The notes beneath the pieces were generated by a model that ran no database searches, was not told the origin of the DNA, and saw nothing but the letters and a program-made list of their open reading frames with translations. A stretch of DNA of 64,000 nt from Pseudomonadota bacterium (GTDB lineage Bacteria > Pseudomonadota > Gammaproteobacteria > Xanthomonadales > SZUA-38), in the NCBI GenBank assembly GCA_039033415.1, contig JBCCCR010000008.1:124001-188000 (forward strand), read 5' to 3'. Every line of letters begins with the position of its first letter. Within the stretch, counting starts at the first letter, position 1. Of the stretch, positions 55,578 to 64,000 are shown one piece after another. Position numbers and translations under genes: made by a program.

Positions 55578-56477
55578 TCAGACCACTGTGGCCTGACCGT
55601 TTTGTGCCTCGTAGAAGGCCTGTTCAAACTCTATGGGCGGCACGTCACCGATCGGTCCCATCAGCCGCTGGCGGTTGAACCAATCGACGTATTTGAAGGT
55701 TTCGTATTCGACCTCGTCGAGGGTTTTCCAGGGTCGTTCCTTTTCGATCAGCTCGGCTTTGTACAGGCCAATGATGCTTTCAGCCAGGGCATTGTCGTAA
55801 GAGTCTCCCACACTGCCTACAGAGGCCACCACGCCTTCCTCAGCAAGCCGCTCAGTGTAGCGAATGGAAAGGTATTGACTGCCCCTGTCGCTATGATGGA
55901 TCAGTCCGCTGCCGCTTTGTCGCGCATGCAGCGCCTGCTCCAGAGCGTCCATGACCAGGTCTGTTGTCATCGTTCGACTGACGCGCCAGCCCACAATCGT
56001 TCGGCTGAACACGTCAATGATGAAGGCGATGAAGACCACGCCCTGCCAGGTGTAGACGTAAGTAAAGTCGGCCACCCAGAGCTGGTTCGGACCGTCCGCG
56101 ATAAACTGCCGATTCACCAGATCTAATGGCCGGTCAGCGGACTCATCGGCAATGGTGGTCTTTCGTCGCTTACCGCGTACGATGCCCTGGATACCCAGAG
56201 CCCTCATTAACCGCTCGACCGTACACTGGGCCACCACATAGTTTTCGCGATGAAGTTGCTTCCAGATCTTGTGCGCGCCATAGACCCGGCGATTTTCATC
56301 AAACACCCGCTGAATCTCTGGCTTCAGTGCCTCGTCCCGATGCCAGCGGTTGGGCTGGAGGTCGGGATCGGCTTCACGCGCTTTGTAAGCGTAGTAGCTG
56401 GATGATGAGATCGGTAACAGAGCGCAGAGCGGCTCGACTCCGAATCGATCCTTGTGTTGGTCGATATAAGCGATCAT
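55578..56477 (-). CDS. IS3-family transposase OrfB
   Basis: A 299-residue DDE integrase-core protein. Catalytic acids are in [21 protein letters not shown] and [15 protein letters not shown]-terminal helix-turn-helix-like region [19 protein letters not shown]. It overlaps orfA by ATGA; a fusion protein by -1 frameshift is usual for the family. Confidence 0.95.
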   Translation of the reverse strand: MIAYIDQHKDRFGVEPLCALLPISSSSYYAYKAREADPDLQPNRWHRDEALKPEIQRVFDENRRVYGAHKIWKQLHRENYVVAQCTVERLMRALGIQGIVRGKRRKTTIADESADRPLDLVNRQFIADGPNQLWVADFTYVYTWQGVVFIAFIIDVFSRTIVGWRVSRTMTTDLVMDALEQALHARQSGSGLIHHSDRGSQYLSIRYTERLAEEGVVASVGSVGDSYDNALAESIIGLYKAELIEKERPWKTLDEVEYETFKYVDWFNRQRLMGPIGDVPPIEFEQAFYEAQNGQATVV

Positions 56478-56800
56478 TTCTTCAACCGGCGGTCGAGCTC
56501 CGCCTGGGCGAAAAAAGCCGATGCCGTCTTCAGGATCTCATTTGCTCGGCGCAGTTCTTTGACCTCCCGTTTCAGGGCTTTCATTTCTTCGCGTTCGCTG
56601 CTGCTCAAACCATCGCGTTTACCCTGGTCGATCTCGGCCTGCTTGACCCAGCGACGCAGCGACTCAGTCGTACAGCCGATCTTTTCTGCTACCGACTTGG
56701 TGGCCGCCCAGCGGGATGAATGGTCTTTCAGGGCTTCCTCAAATAGACGAACCGCTCGCTCGCGGACTTCTGGGGAATAGCGTGGGGATTTCTTGTTCAT
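56474..56800 (-). CDS. IS3-family transposase OrfA
   Basis: A 108-residue protein with a helix-turn-helix ([17 protein letters not shown]) and a leucine-zipper-like coiled coil ([19 protein letters not shown]), typical of OrfA, which binds the element ends. Confidence 0.95.
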   Translation of the reverse strand: MNKKSPRYSPEVRERAVRLFEEALKDHSSRWAATKSVAEKIGCTTESLRRWVKQAEIDQGKRDGLSSSEREEMKALKREVKELRRANEILKTASAFFAQAELDRRLKK

Positions 56801-56970
56801 GACTCCAGTTTCTCAACATTTGGAGTCTCCGGAAAACCCGGGGTGGTTCAAGTGAGGGGCTCAGTGACCATTGTAGATCGGCCTTCATTATACTGCCCCA
56901 TTCTATTTATCTACCGACATACCTAACTTCACGCATATGCGTCTAACGCGGTTAAGCGGCATTCAGAATA

Positions 56971-58125
56971 TCAAACTGTTATTCGTCCCTGATTATGGTC
57001 CAGGATTTTCTTTGCAACCGATTGCGTTAATCCAACTACACCGTACAAATCATCAATCTTCTTAAACCCTTGCTCTTCTCTGTGACTCAAAATTGCTCGA
57101 GCTCTGGTTCTACCGACCATGGTGAGCTTTGTGAGTTCAGTAAACGAGGATGTATTGAGGTTAATGGGTGCGTCCAGCCTTTCAGTCGCTGCGCTTTGAA
57201 CTGATTGTGGCGAAAGCCTAGGAGCCCTAGCAAGTAATTCCGCGAGCTGGTCGATCTGAGCTTTCAGTCGTCCTTCTCTCTTCTTCACCTTTCCTGCAGA
57301 GCGTCTATTCTCAGCGCGAATCTGATCAATTTCTTGCCCAAGCAACCGTTGTATCTCCGCTACGCTTTCCGAGGTGCCTAACAACTCGCGGGTAATTCTG
57401 GAAGCCTCTCGTACGCTGTAATGAGCGTCAGCGGCAGCTTTTTGTGCAACGTTTTTCGAATATTCAGCTGCCATGCGTGCATCTGCGCAACTCTCAGAAA
57501 ACTCCTTGGCATTCTCCGCGTGTAAAACAACCTCCCGTTTTCTTTCCGACACTACCAGTGATCGACGTCGCAGGACATTTCGCACATCTCTGCATTCCTC
57601 AACAAGCATCCCGAGCTCACGTTGACTCTGCAAAATTACCTGTGATCCGTCCTCCATTGTCTTGCGGTGAGATTCGATCTCTCGGCTCATATCGACAACC
57701 GAATTTCGTTCTTCCACTACTTTTTTCACGCTATCCTTTGCAATTTCGTAAGCAGAAAGCCATCTTTCGACCACCGCCTCTGTCCTATCCATTTTTTCAA
57801 CAAAGGCCGTCTTGCTCGATTCCAAATCCTCTTTTGCTTGCTCGAACGATGACAACTCAGAATGTAGATTATCTACTTGCAGCGTGATTTCCTGCTGCGT
57901 GTCTCGTAGGTCATTTAGCAACGACTTGGTTTGCGCATTTAAATCGTTAAGTTCGGATTGTGATTCATAGGTCAACGTTCTGACCTTTGCCATTTTCGAA
58001 GCCATGACACCGCGAACGAATACGATCGACAGCAGTGCGACCAATCCAATAAAAGCAAGAGAAATCAGCAACCAAGTGAGGATTATCTCGTTTCCCACAT
58101 TGGGGTATAAATCGCTTGGGTTCAT
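56971..58125 (-). CDS. Membrane-anchored coiled-coil protein with C-terminal helix-hairpin-helix
   Basis: A 384-residue protein of unknown function. An N-terminal membrane helix (ILTWLLISLAFIGLVALLSI) is followed by a long coiled coil (about residues 40-310, rich in Glu, Ser, Lys, Arg). The C-terminal about 65 residues resemble ComEA-type helix-hairpin-helix: INLNTSSFTELTKLTMVGR, then DLYGVVGLTQSVAKKILD. The helix-hairpin-helix might bind DNA or protein. Start ATG 58125 follows AAAGAG. It sits 20 bases after the membrane-domain fragment in the same strand and operon. Confidence 0.75.
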   Translation of the reverse strand: MNPSDLYPNVGNEIILTWLLISLAFIGLVALLSIVFVRGVMASKMAKVRTLTYESQSELNDLNAQTKSLLNDLRDTQQEITLQVDNLHSELSSFEQAKEDLESSKTAFVEKMDRTEAVVERWLSAYEIAKDSVKKVVEERNSVVDMSREIESHRKTMEDGSQVILQSQRELGMLVEECRDVRNVLRRRSLVVSERKREVVLHAENAKEFSESCADARMAAEYSKNVAQKAAADAHYSVREASRITRELLGTSESVAEIQRLLGQEIDQIRAENRRSAGKVKKREGRLKAQIDQLAELLARAPRLSPQSVQSAATERLDAPINLNTSSFTELTKLTMVGRTRARAILSHREEQGFKKIDDLYGVVGLTQSVAKKILDHNQGRITV

Positions 58126-58145
58126 TTTTTGACTCTTTACGCCTT

Positions 58146-59486
58146 TTATCCAAGCCACCGCAACAGAAATGGCAGTAGTGTCTGCTCGGTCAGTTCGAGC
58201 ATTCCTGGTTGGGAAGAAATGAGTATTCCGACTGACACCAAAATCAGCGGTACAACAAGATAAGTGCTAAGGAAAAAGACGATCCGTTTTGGATTAGACT
58301 CGCCCTGGCAGAACAGTTTACGTATGTTCGGACACTTTTCTAAACTAGCAGCTGATAAGACCGTGACCAGTGCAGCCATGATTTGCAATCCCAGGTACAG
58401 ACCCAGGTGATCCGATTGAAAAGGGATTGGCGTAGCAAAGGTAAGCAATACGCCGGAGAAAGATGCGCCCATCCCCAATATAAGTGCGCCCCGGATTGTC
58501 CTTATCTTATGCGCTACGGCCGTAACGAGCGACGACGGAGCTTGCGGTCGCTGCAAGAGTTGGTCGAGGTCAACCAAGATAGCCGACTTAGGGACTGCAA
58601 GTGGTGTACTCACCTTCTCAGGGATGCTGATTTCGTTTGCAACGGGAGCTAAAACCTGATCCTCCCTGCTTGTTCGCTGAACAAGCGTCCAGGCGAGCCA
58701 GATACCGGAAATTGATGCAAGGCCGACAAGGAGTGGCCCGAGAGAGACAAATACCGTCCATATTGGCTGCGCCGGATGCGAAAAACTCTCTAGCCCCCGA
58801 ATAAATAGCAGAACATATAGGCCTGTAACTAACCCCAGTAGACCACCAACAAAATCAACTCTAAGGCTACTCAAAAACGGAAAGCTCCAAGATTCATACT
58901 GTTCCGGCTTAGCCAAATTTTTGGCCAAGATCGCTTTAGAGTACTGCTTGAAGAATTTTGAATTCTCGTCAAATTGAACCAAGGCTGCAGTGAATATCAA
59001 AGTCAAAAAAAACCCGTAAGGCGCAGCTAAACCGGCCGCAATATCCGGTAGAGAGGTTTCTCTTTCCCAATTTGTTGGTTCAAAATATATCGCTGCAAAG
59101 GACAGCGTGATCCAGGACAACAAGAGAAAAAAAAGCACCAAATCTTTCGCTATCCGGGGCCAAAACCTGGCTACGTCGACCGTCATTACCTGCCAATCAA
59201 GAATTGCTAGGGATCGGAGAGAAAAAACAAATACCAACACTGGCAGCAGCACTACGCCAATCGACGCCCAGGTCAAAGGCAAAGAAAACCAGCGGTGGCA
59301 GAATGCTACTGCGATCAATCCAAGCAGCAGATAGACTAAAGAGATAGCGAGGCGAAGTTTGGGAAACCAGACGACGTTGACGGATCTGTGGTTGCTAAAC
59401 GGCGTCTGTTCAGAATGCTGTCTCACGAACAAACTCAAAACCAGGCCCAGGACTGCAAATGCGGAACCGAAGCCAATACTCGACAT
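58146..59486 (-). CDS. 3' fragment of IS-split gene: polytopic membrane domain
   Basis: A 446-residue reading frame with about ten membrane helices and a cytoplasmic loop (DQVLAPVANEISIPEKVS). No family is recognised. The frame continues upstream of its first ATG for 69 more codons to the IS481 target site at 59695 without a stop, and then joins in frame to the gene on the other side of the element. So this ATG is probably an internal methionine of the ancestral gene. Translation of this fragment may still occur from it. Confidence 0.7.
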   Translation of the reverse strand: MSSIGFGSAFAVLGLVLSLFVRQHSEQTPFSNHRSVNVVWFPKLRLAISLVYLLLGLIAVAFCHRWFSLPLTWASIGVVLLPVLVFVFSLRSLAILDWQVMTVDVARFWPRIAKDLVLFFLLLSWITLSFAAIYFEPTNWERETSLPDIAAGLAAPYGFFLTLIFTAALVQFDENSKFFKQYSKAILAKNLAKPEQYESWSFPFLSSLRVDFVGGLLGLVTGLYVLLFIRGLESFSHPAQPIWTVFVSLGPLLVGLASISGIWLAWTLVQRTSREDQVLAPVANEISIPEKVSTPLAVPKSAILVDLDQLLQRPQAPSSLVTAVAHKIRTIRGALILGMGASFSGVLLTFATPIPFQSDHLGLYLGLQIMAALVTVLSAASLEKCPNIRKLFCQGESNPKRIVFFLSTYLVVPLILVSVGILISSQPGMLELTEQTLLPFLLRWLG

Positions 59487-59694
59487 CCATCGGTGGTTTT
59501 GGGCCTTAAAGTTATAATGCGGAATTTTTCGGAATCCGTCGCGTGAAGCGACAATTGTGTCTATTCGACATGGACGACCCGAATTGGTCGAAATGAAGCG
59601 GCTTTCAAAGCTGTCACCGGAAAGCGCATGCCAACAATGACTACGTCGATCAATGAAGGCAATTGCAGCTTCGTAATAGAGGCCTGCATCATCG

Positions 59695-59698
59695 CTAG
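59695..59698. repeat. Target duplication CTAG, left copy, of IS481 element
   Basis: CTAG within GCTAGC directly abuts the left end of the element; the matching copy is at 60907-60910. IS481-family members are known to prefer and duplicate CTAG. Confidence 0.75.
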
Positions 59699-60906
59699 CT
59701 GTAGTAGTCGCGACCCGATCTGACAGTTACCGGTTCTGACGGAGCACGTCCGGTGTCAGGTCAGTTCAACGCGCTGACCTTCTCGTCCCACAAAGCGCGT
59801 CCATCACGCAACGTCTCCATGGGTGTCCTTCCGCAGCACATCTTACCCTGGTGCGTGCGTTCGTGATTGTAGCGATCCACCCAGGCGTCCAGGTCCGCCT
59901 GCAGGTCTTCGAGTTTCGTGTAGACGCGCTTGCGGAACGCGATCTCGTAGAACTCCTCTTTGACCGTCCGGTGGAACCGTTCGCAGATTCCGTTAGTCTG
60001 CGGACTGTACGCCTTCGTTCTGGTGTGGTCGATGTCGTTGATCGCCAGGAACAGCTGATAGTCGTGGCGCTCAGGTTTGCCGCAATACTCGGTGCCGCGA
60101 TCGGTGAGCACCCGTATTAGGTCCACGCCCTCAGCTTCAAGCAAAGGCAGAACCCGATCGTTCAACAGCTCAGCTGCCGTGATCGGCGTCTTCGTCGTAT
60201 ACAGCTTGCAGGCAGCGACTTTGCTGTAGGTATCCACGAACGTCTGCTGGTAGATCCGGCCGATACCCTTGATGGTGCCGACGTAGTAGGTGTCCTGGGA
60301 TCCCAGATAGCCAGGATGCTCTGTTTCGATCTCACCGTGGGCTTCGTTCAGCGTTTTCTGCCGCTCCAAAGCAATGACTTGTGCTTCGGTTAGCACCAAG
60401 CCTTCCTCAGCCATCTTGGTCTCCAGAGCTCGCAGGCGTAATTTCCGGCTTTGCAGTTGGTGACGAAGCCAAATGCTCCGAACGCCACTGGCTGAGACAA
60501 AGATCCCTTGCTTACGCAGCTCGTTGCTCGCCCTGACCTGGCCGTGCGCGGGAAACTCTAGCGCAAAATCCAAAACCGCCTGTTCGATCTGCGGCTCGAC
60601 GCGATTCTTGGGATTCGGTTTGCGGCGGTTCTTGTCCAGCAGCGCTTCAACGCCGCCATCTTCTTTTGCCGATTTGTAGCGGTAAAACGTATCTCGCGAT
60701 ACGCCCATCATCTGGCAAGCCTTCGATACGTTGCCCAGTTCTTCCGCCAGATTCAGCAATCCGAGTTTGTTTCCAATGATCCTCTGTGTAGACTGACTCA
60801 TGAGGGTTATCTCCTATGGTTTTTGATGAAAATTCGCACTTCCATCAAAACCGATAACCCTCACTTTCTTCAAGCTAGGTGTCAGATCAAGTCGCGACTA
60901 ACTCAG
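59699..60906 (-). mobile_element. IS481-family insertion sequence
   Basis: A 1,208-bp element bounded by CTAG copies. Imperfect terminal repeats (about 27 bases, 5 mismatches; shared core TAGTCGCGAC then GATCTGACA) lie at 59699-59725 and 60880-60906. It carries one intact transposase gene. It has inserted into a large gene, and its end supplies a TGA that stops the 5' part. Confidence 0.85.
59761..60801 (-). CDS. IS481-family transposase
   Basis: A 346-residue transposase with an N-terminal helix-turn-helix (ACQMMGVSRDTFYRYK) and an integrase core with acids in DTYYVGTIKG, VLTDRGTEYCG and NGICERFHRTVKEEFYE. ATG 60801 follows AGGAG. It appears intact and could be mobile. Confidence 0.95.
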   Translation of the reverse strand: MSQSTQRIIGNKLGLLNLAEELGNVSKACQMMGVSRDTFYRYKSAKEDGGVEALLDKNRRKPNPKNRVEPQIEQAVLDFALEFPAHGQVRASNELRKQGIFVSASGVRSIWLRHQLQSRKLRLRALETKMAEEGLVLTEAQVIALERQKTLNEAHGEIETEHPGYLGSQDTYYVGTIKGIGRIYQQTFVDTYSKVAACKLYTTKTPITAAELLNDRVLPLLEAEGVDLIRVLTDRGTEYCGKPERHDYQLFLAINDIDHTRTKAYSPQTNGICERFHRTVKEEFYEIAFRKRVYTKLEDLQADLDAWVDRYNHERTHQGKMCCGRTPMETLRDGRALWDEKVSALN

Positions 60907-63119
60907 CTAGCAAAGTGATATGAGCGTTTTTCAATTTCTGATCGTTTGTTTTCAAAAGCACTGTACTCCCAATCTTGCGTGGTGAGAGATATAAGGCCTC
61001 TAGTTGCGTCCAGATAGTCTGGATGCGTAAGCAGCGAATCAGCTTCAGGCACAACCAATTGACCATTTGGGAATCGGGATCGTATAGATCTCGCCATAAA
61101 TAGTTTGTCGCGCACGTCCGTCGCCAATATTAGGAAGGTTGGAACTCTTGACCTTCTATCATTCACCAACCGTTCGAGCATCGTAAGCTTTTGACCAAGC
61201 ACCAACTCTAAAGAACGGCTTGTCGTTGCGGTGGAATAGCTATTAGGAAACTCAGCGCCTTGATCCCATCCGAGGCTAAGTTCTCGGGTTTTTTTTAGAA
61301 TTGGGGAAAAATCAGGAATCTGAGGTAACGATCCGTTCAGGTCAGACTCTTGAGTTTGAGTCGTAGCGTAGATTTCAAATAGATTTCTAGGAAATGTGAG
61401 CGACGCAAATGGTTCATTCGGCGCACACCTTTTCCCGAGTGCTTGGCTAAATGCGCTTCCCCAGGTCGAATTTTCCGATAGCACATAAAGATCCGAACAA
61501 CTACGTGCCAGTTCATTTCTCTGACCTGAAGTTACCGATCTAACAATTCTTTCAATTCTGTCTTTATCGACACCCGCTAGTTGCCTCAATTGCAAATACG
61601 GTGACTCCGCGGCGAAAAGCCGATTCTTTTCTGCCGTTGTGTGGGGCGCAATAACTGTTAAGCACGGGTGGTCTGCTTGGTTGCACAAGGAAAGTCGTTG
61701 GTTTGCCTTCTGGAATATTTCTCCGACCGGATCTAGGCCGGCTAGTCCTCCAGATGTCGTAGGACCGATGACAATCTGCTCATAAAACTCCAAAGGGGAG
61801 AGTGTTTGATGAGCCTGAGAGTAGGTAATCGCAGAAAGAAGAGCGTTTCCATTTACCCCTGCGCTCGGACGATCTGCCACTAGATAAACCGCTATTACCT
61901 CGTATCTATAATCGCTAGACTCACTTTGGCTTCCGTTTTCACGCCAAAGATCTTTTCTGAAGGTCATAATCCCAAAATCTTTGCTCGGGAGAATTGTTGT
62001 TGTTCTACGATTTTCCGCAATGTCAGGTAAGCATGACGATTCGGTTGGATAGCACAAAAGCTGAGATAGCTTTTGTCGCGTTGTCTGAAGGCGCGTAGCC
62101 CGCCACTCGCATGTCCGATGTTCGTCCTGGCAAGCATTCTGCGGCTCACTTCCTGCTGAACTAGGTGGCTCTGTCCGAGTCTGGTACCGAGTACAAAAGT
62201 CCAACGCCCATTTGTCGAACTCAGACAGCTCTTGACGCGCAAACTGGGTAAGAAGTAACGTCCGAAATTCTGCGCATGCGGCGTGCTGCTCATATTCATC
62301 GACCGAGGGTAATCGGTCCACGAACGGTTCATCTTTCATCCATGGAAAGTAGTATCTGTCTTGCACGTAGTTTCTGTCCGTGTGTGCTCTCGTGATGGCT
62401 TCCACCATAAGATCAAAATTCCTTCGCAATCTGGGAACACGAGGATCAGAAACCAGGGCGACGAACGACAGGTATCTTGTGTTTTTACCGTAAATCTCTG
62501 GAAGTACAGAAAACGGTCCCAGTTGATCTGCCACCCTGCCAGCTGGTTTTGAAAGCGGATCTTCGGCACGTTTTGGTGTATCAGTAGCGGTCCTACCAAC
62601 TAGGTTAAGGCTTGTTCTCAAACCCACGTTTAGCTCTCGAATCTCACTTAACAACGCATCGTGATTTTCTTTTGCGACACCAAAGTCCTTTTCTTTTTCA
62701 AGAATTGCAGCAAACAGTTCTCGTTGCCGCTTCTCAAGTTCAGGGATTAGATCGGATAGTGCTGAAACCAATTCCAAATTGCGATCTTCGAACAGCGAGA
62801 TCAACAATGTCTCGATTTCACCAATCTCATTGAGTTCGCTCTCGAAAGCGTTTTGATTGTTACCTGCAGCTTCGGCTAGGCGCCCGATCTGTAACGCAAG
62901 GGCTTCGCGTTGTTGATGCAGGTTTATCAACTCTGCCAGTAACGCGTCGTCAGCTCGTCTGCTCTGAAGGTCTTGCGCTTCTGCTATCTGTTCAAAAGCA
63001 TTGCGCATGCGTTCAATCGTGAGGCCTTGTTCGATTTCATTAGCTTGCGATTGGCAGGAAAAATCCAATGAAAGTAACAGCGCTAGGAACTTACCTAGTT
63101 TCACTGTGCTCAGTTGCAT
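60903..63119 (-). CDS. 5' fragment of IS-split gene: signal peptide, coiled coil, binding-protein-like region
   Basis: A 738-residue product from the ATG at 63119, which overlaps the upstream stop as TGATG. A signal peptide (LGKFLALLLSLDFSCQSQA) precedes an about 130-residue coiled coil (LAELINLHQQREALALQIGR). Further regions include YEVIAVYLVADRPSAGVNGN and VPTFLILATDVRDKLFMARS then LVVPEADSLLTHPDY, which resemble type I periplasmic-binding/receptor ligand domains. The resemblance is by eye. The last codons, GCT AGC TGA, straddle the CTAG site and the IS end. Confidence 0.7.
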   Translation of the reverse strand: MQLSTVKLGKFLALLLSLDFSCQSQANEIEQGLTIERMRNAFEQIAEAQDLQSRRADDALLAELINLHQQREALALQIGRLAEAAGNNQNAFESELNEIGEIETLLISLFEDRNLELVSALSDLIPELEKRQRELFAAILEKEKDFGVAKENHDALLSEIRELNVGLRTSLNLVGRTATDTPKRAEDPLSKPAGRVADQLGPFSVLPEIYGKNTRYLSFVALVSDPRVPRLRRNFDLMVEAITRAHTDRNYVQDRYYFPWMKDEPFVDRLPSVDEYEQHAACAEFRTLLLTQFARQELSEFDKWALDFCTRYQTRTEPPSSAGSEPQNACQDEHRTCEWRATRLQTTRQKLSQLLCYPTESSCLPDIAENRRTTTILPSKDFGIMTFRKDLWRENGSQSESSDYRYEVIAVYLVADRPSAGVNGNALLSAITYSQAHQTLSPLEFYEQIVIGPTTSGGLAGLDPVGEIFQKANQRLSLCNQADHPCLTVIAPHTTAEKNRLFAAESPYLQLRQLAGVDKDRIERIVRSVTSGQRNELARSCSDLYVLSENSTWGSAFSQALGKRCAPNEPFASLTFPRNLFEIYATTQTQESDLNGSLPQIPDFSPILKKTRELSLGWDQGAEFPNSYSTATTSRSLELVLGQKLTMLERLVNDRRSRVPTFLILATDVRDKLFMARSIRSRFPNGQLVVPEADSLLTHPDYLDATRGLISLTTQDWEYSAFENKRSEIEKRSYHFAS

Positions 63120-64000
63120 CAAAACGTATCCAACAAGCTCTCATCCAAACAGGCCGGCTTTGTTGGTTGTCTGTTTAGGCATTGCTTGTGACAAATACAT
63201 TTCGATAGTTGTGACTGCGACTCAACCCGTGGCCTCAGTAATGGCCCACAATAGGAGCCGCTCTCCGGGCCGGATTGAGATTCTTCAAAGCCACATCTTT
63301 TTCTGCAGATCTCTCCAAGCAATTCACTGTCCGCTCCCGGTGATTCAGCAAACGCTCCATCAAATACCCGTTTACGCCACTGTGGAATCAACAGAAAGTC
63401 GACCGAATCGCAGGAGCTTGGCCTCTGATAACGTGCCTCGAGATAAAACTCCGCTTGGGTACCGGGCTCGCCGACTGAAAGCACATGGCCTGAGTTAGTG
63501 GGGTGGGCTATTTTTTGACAAAAGGCGATCGCAAACTTTGATTTTGCCTGCAAATCAAGATGGAATGCGTCATCTTCCAGCACCTCCCTGGCACTGAGAG
63601 GGTTGTGTCGTCGGCGCTCTGCTCGACCAGGCATGGCTGCAACTGTGCATATTCCATGGGCTTTCGGGCCAAATGATTGGCTGAGAGAAGTCTCCGCCGA
63701 TGTGGCATTCTCTTGTTCGACGTTGCCTGGGCAGCCCCAAACTGACAGATGACGATTTAAGCTGGCGTTTGCCTCCGTGAGCTCTTCAATGAGTGCAAAC
63801 ACATCTCGATCTACCTTGGGAGCGTTCTGCTCTCGACATTCCGAAATCTGTGTTTGTTTCTCGCAACAGCATTCTTGAGCCAAGCTATCTCCGTGTAATT
63901 GCGCATGAGCGACAAGAATGCTTGGCAGTTTGTCCCGCACGGTCAGAGGATTCAGTTCGTTAGCATCTGTGTTTGTTATTGCTCTCCCAACGTCAATAGA
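63119..64000 (-). CDS. Cysteine-rich protein, 5' end beyond window
   Basis: The frame is open from the right edge (SIDVGRAITNTDANELNPLT) to a stop at 63119-63121, giving 293 visible residues. About 17 cysteines (ECCCEK, KCICHKQC) suggest an extracytoplasmic, disulfide-bonded product. The segment LPSILVAHAQLHGDSL faintly recalls the end of CHASE2-type sensor domains; this is weak. A GTG at 63940 is only an internal codon. It overlaps the next gene by one base and heads the visible operon. No function is assigned. Confidence 0.6.
   Translation of the reverse strand, partial: SIDVGRAITNTDANELNPLTVRDKLPSILVAHAQLHGDSLAQECCCEKQTQISECREQNAPKVDRDVFALIEELTEANASLNRHLSVWGCPGNVEQENATSAETSLSQSFGPKAHGICTVAAMPGRAERRRHNPLSAREVLEDDAFHLDLQAKSKFAIAFCQKIAHPTNSGHVLSVGEPGTQAEFYLEARYQRPSSCDSVDFLLIPQWRKRVFDGAFAESPGADSELLGEICRKRCGFEESQSGPESGSYCGPLLRPRVESQSQLSKCICHKQCLNRQPTKPACLDESLLDTF

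Larger units (their letters stand above)
55539..56850 (-). mobile_element. IS3-family insertion sequence
   Basis: A complete IS of 1,312 bp. Terminal inverted repeats of 27 bp lie at 55539-55565 and 56824-56850, with one mismatch and ends TG...CA. It encodes orfA and orfB in the usual arrangement with 4-base overlap. No target duplication is seen: the bases just outside are CCG on the left and AGT on the right. The left flank is GC-rich core DNA and the right flank is AT-rich island DNA, so the element may mark a rearrangement junction. Confidence 0.92.
58146..63119 (-). pseudogene. Gene split by IS481-family insertion (ancestral ~1,253 codons)
   Basis: On the minus strand the frame begins at ATG 63119, runs to 60907 and is cut by the IS481 element at a CTAG site. 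Removing the element and one CTAG copy restores an uninterrupted frame through 69 codons (59693-59487) into the membrane-domain fragment, ending at 58146. Reading codon by codon across the join gives HFAS-DDAGLYYEAAIAF with no stop. Today the first part ends at a TGA contributed by the element's end. The ancestral product had a signal peptide, coiled coil, periplasmic-binding-like region and about ten membrane helices. A membrane receptor role is inferred. Confidence 0.8.

Overview
The window reads as chromosomal DNA of a GC-rich gammaproteobacterium. The evidence is a glnA / DUF4124 / ntrB / ntrC nitrogen block behind a textbook sigma-54 promoter, a complete atpIBEFHAGDC operon, an LpxL-type lipid A acyltransferase, and many secreted proteins of kinds seen in free-living, predatory or marine Xanthomonadales- and Chromatiales-like bacteria. 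The genus cannot be named from the sequence alone. Most of the window is dense GC-rich coding sequence. The stretch after about 56.85 kb is clearly more AT-rich and behaves like an accessory island.

Layout. 1-3.7 kb: the end of a YheT-like hydrolase, a TPR/sulfotransferase protein and a secreted sorbosone-dehydrogenase-like protein. 3.9-9.5 kb: uppP, then glnA with an NtrC site and a sigma-54 promoter, a DUF4124 protein, and ntrB-ntrC, so the regulators sit beside their own target. 9.7-12.7 kb: an HD/PDEase-like protein, dtd, a possible small RNA and an lpxL-like gene. 12.7-17.65 kb: an ECF sigma factor divergent from a peptide export cassette made of an HlyD adaptor, a C39-peptidase ABC exporter, a 57-residue double-glycine-leader peptide rich in proline and acid residues, and a DUF2441-like protein, closed by a strong terminator. 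17.7-23.1 kb: two tandem paralogous membrane-anchored proteins and a large secreted subtilase. 23.2-30.0 kb: an ankyrin protein, a two-component system, a coniferyl-aldehyde-type dehydrogenase, an AAA ATPase with no normal start codon, and a YaiI protein. 30.1-41.3 kb: a Ser/Thr kinase coupled to an ECF sigma factor, an EAL/HDOD protein, and several secreted proteins.

41.6-48.9 kb is the ATP synthase operon. It ends at a near-perfect long inverted repeat, one arm of which also encodes the C-terminus of the convergent gene. 49.9-55.5 kb holds a FitAB/VapBC-type toxin-antitoxin pair, a serine hydrolase, a VOC protein, a vanadium-haloperoxidase-like enzyme and a LysE exporter. An IS3-family element (55539-56850) marks the border with the AT-rich island. 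In the island, an IS481-family element with a CTAG target duplication has split a single reading frame of about 1,253 codons. That frame encodes a predicted periplasmic domain followed by a polytopic membrane domain. It lies between a cysteine-rich gene that runs off the right edge and a coiled-coil/helix-hairpin-helix membrane protein.

The best leads are the proline-rich peptide cassette, the reconstructed island gene, a shared C-terminal F-x-D-G-F-E-like tail on four unrelated secreted proteins, and the ATPase whose conserved N-terminus is open but lacks ATG, GTG or TTG.
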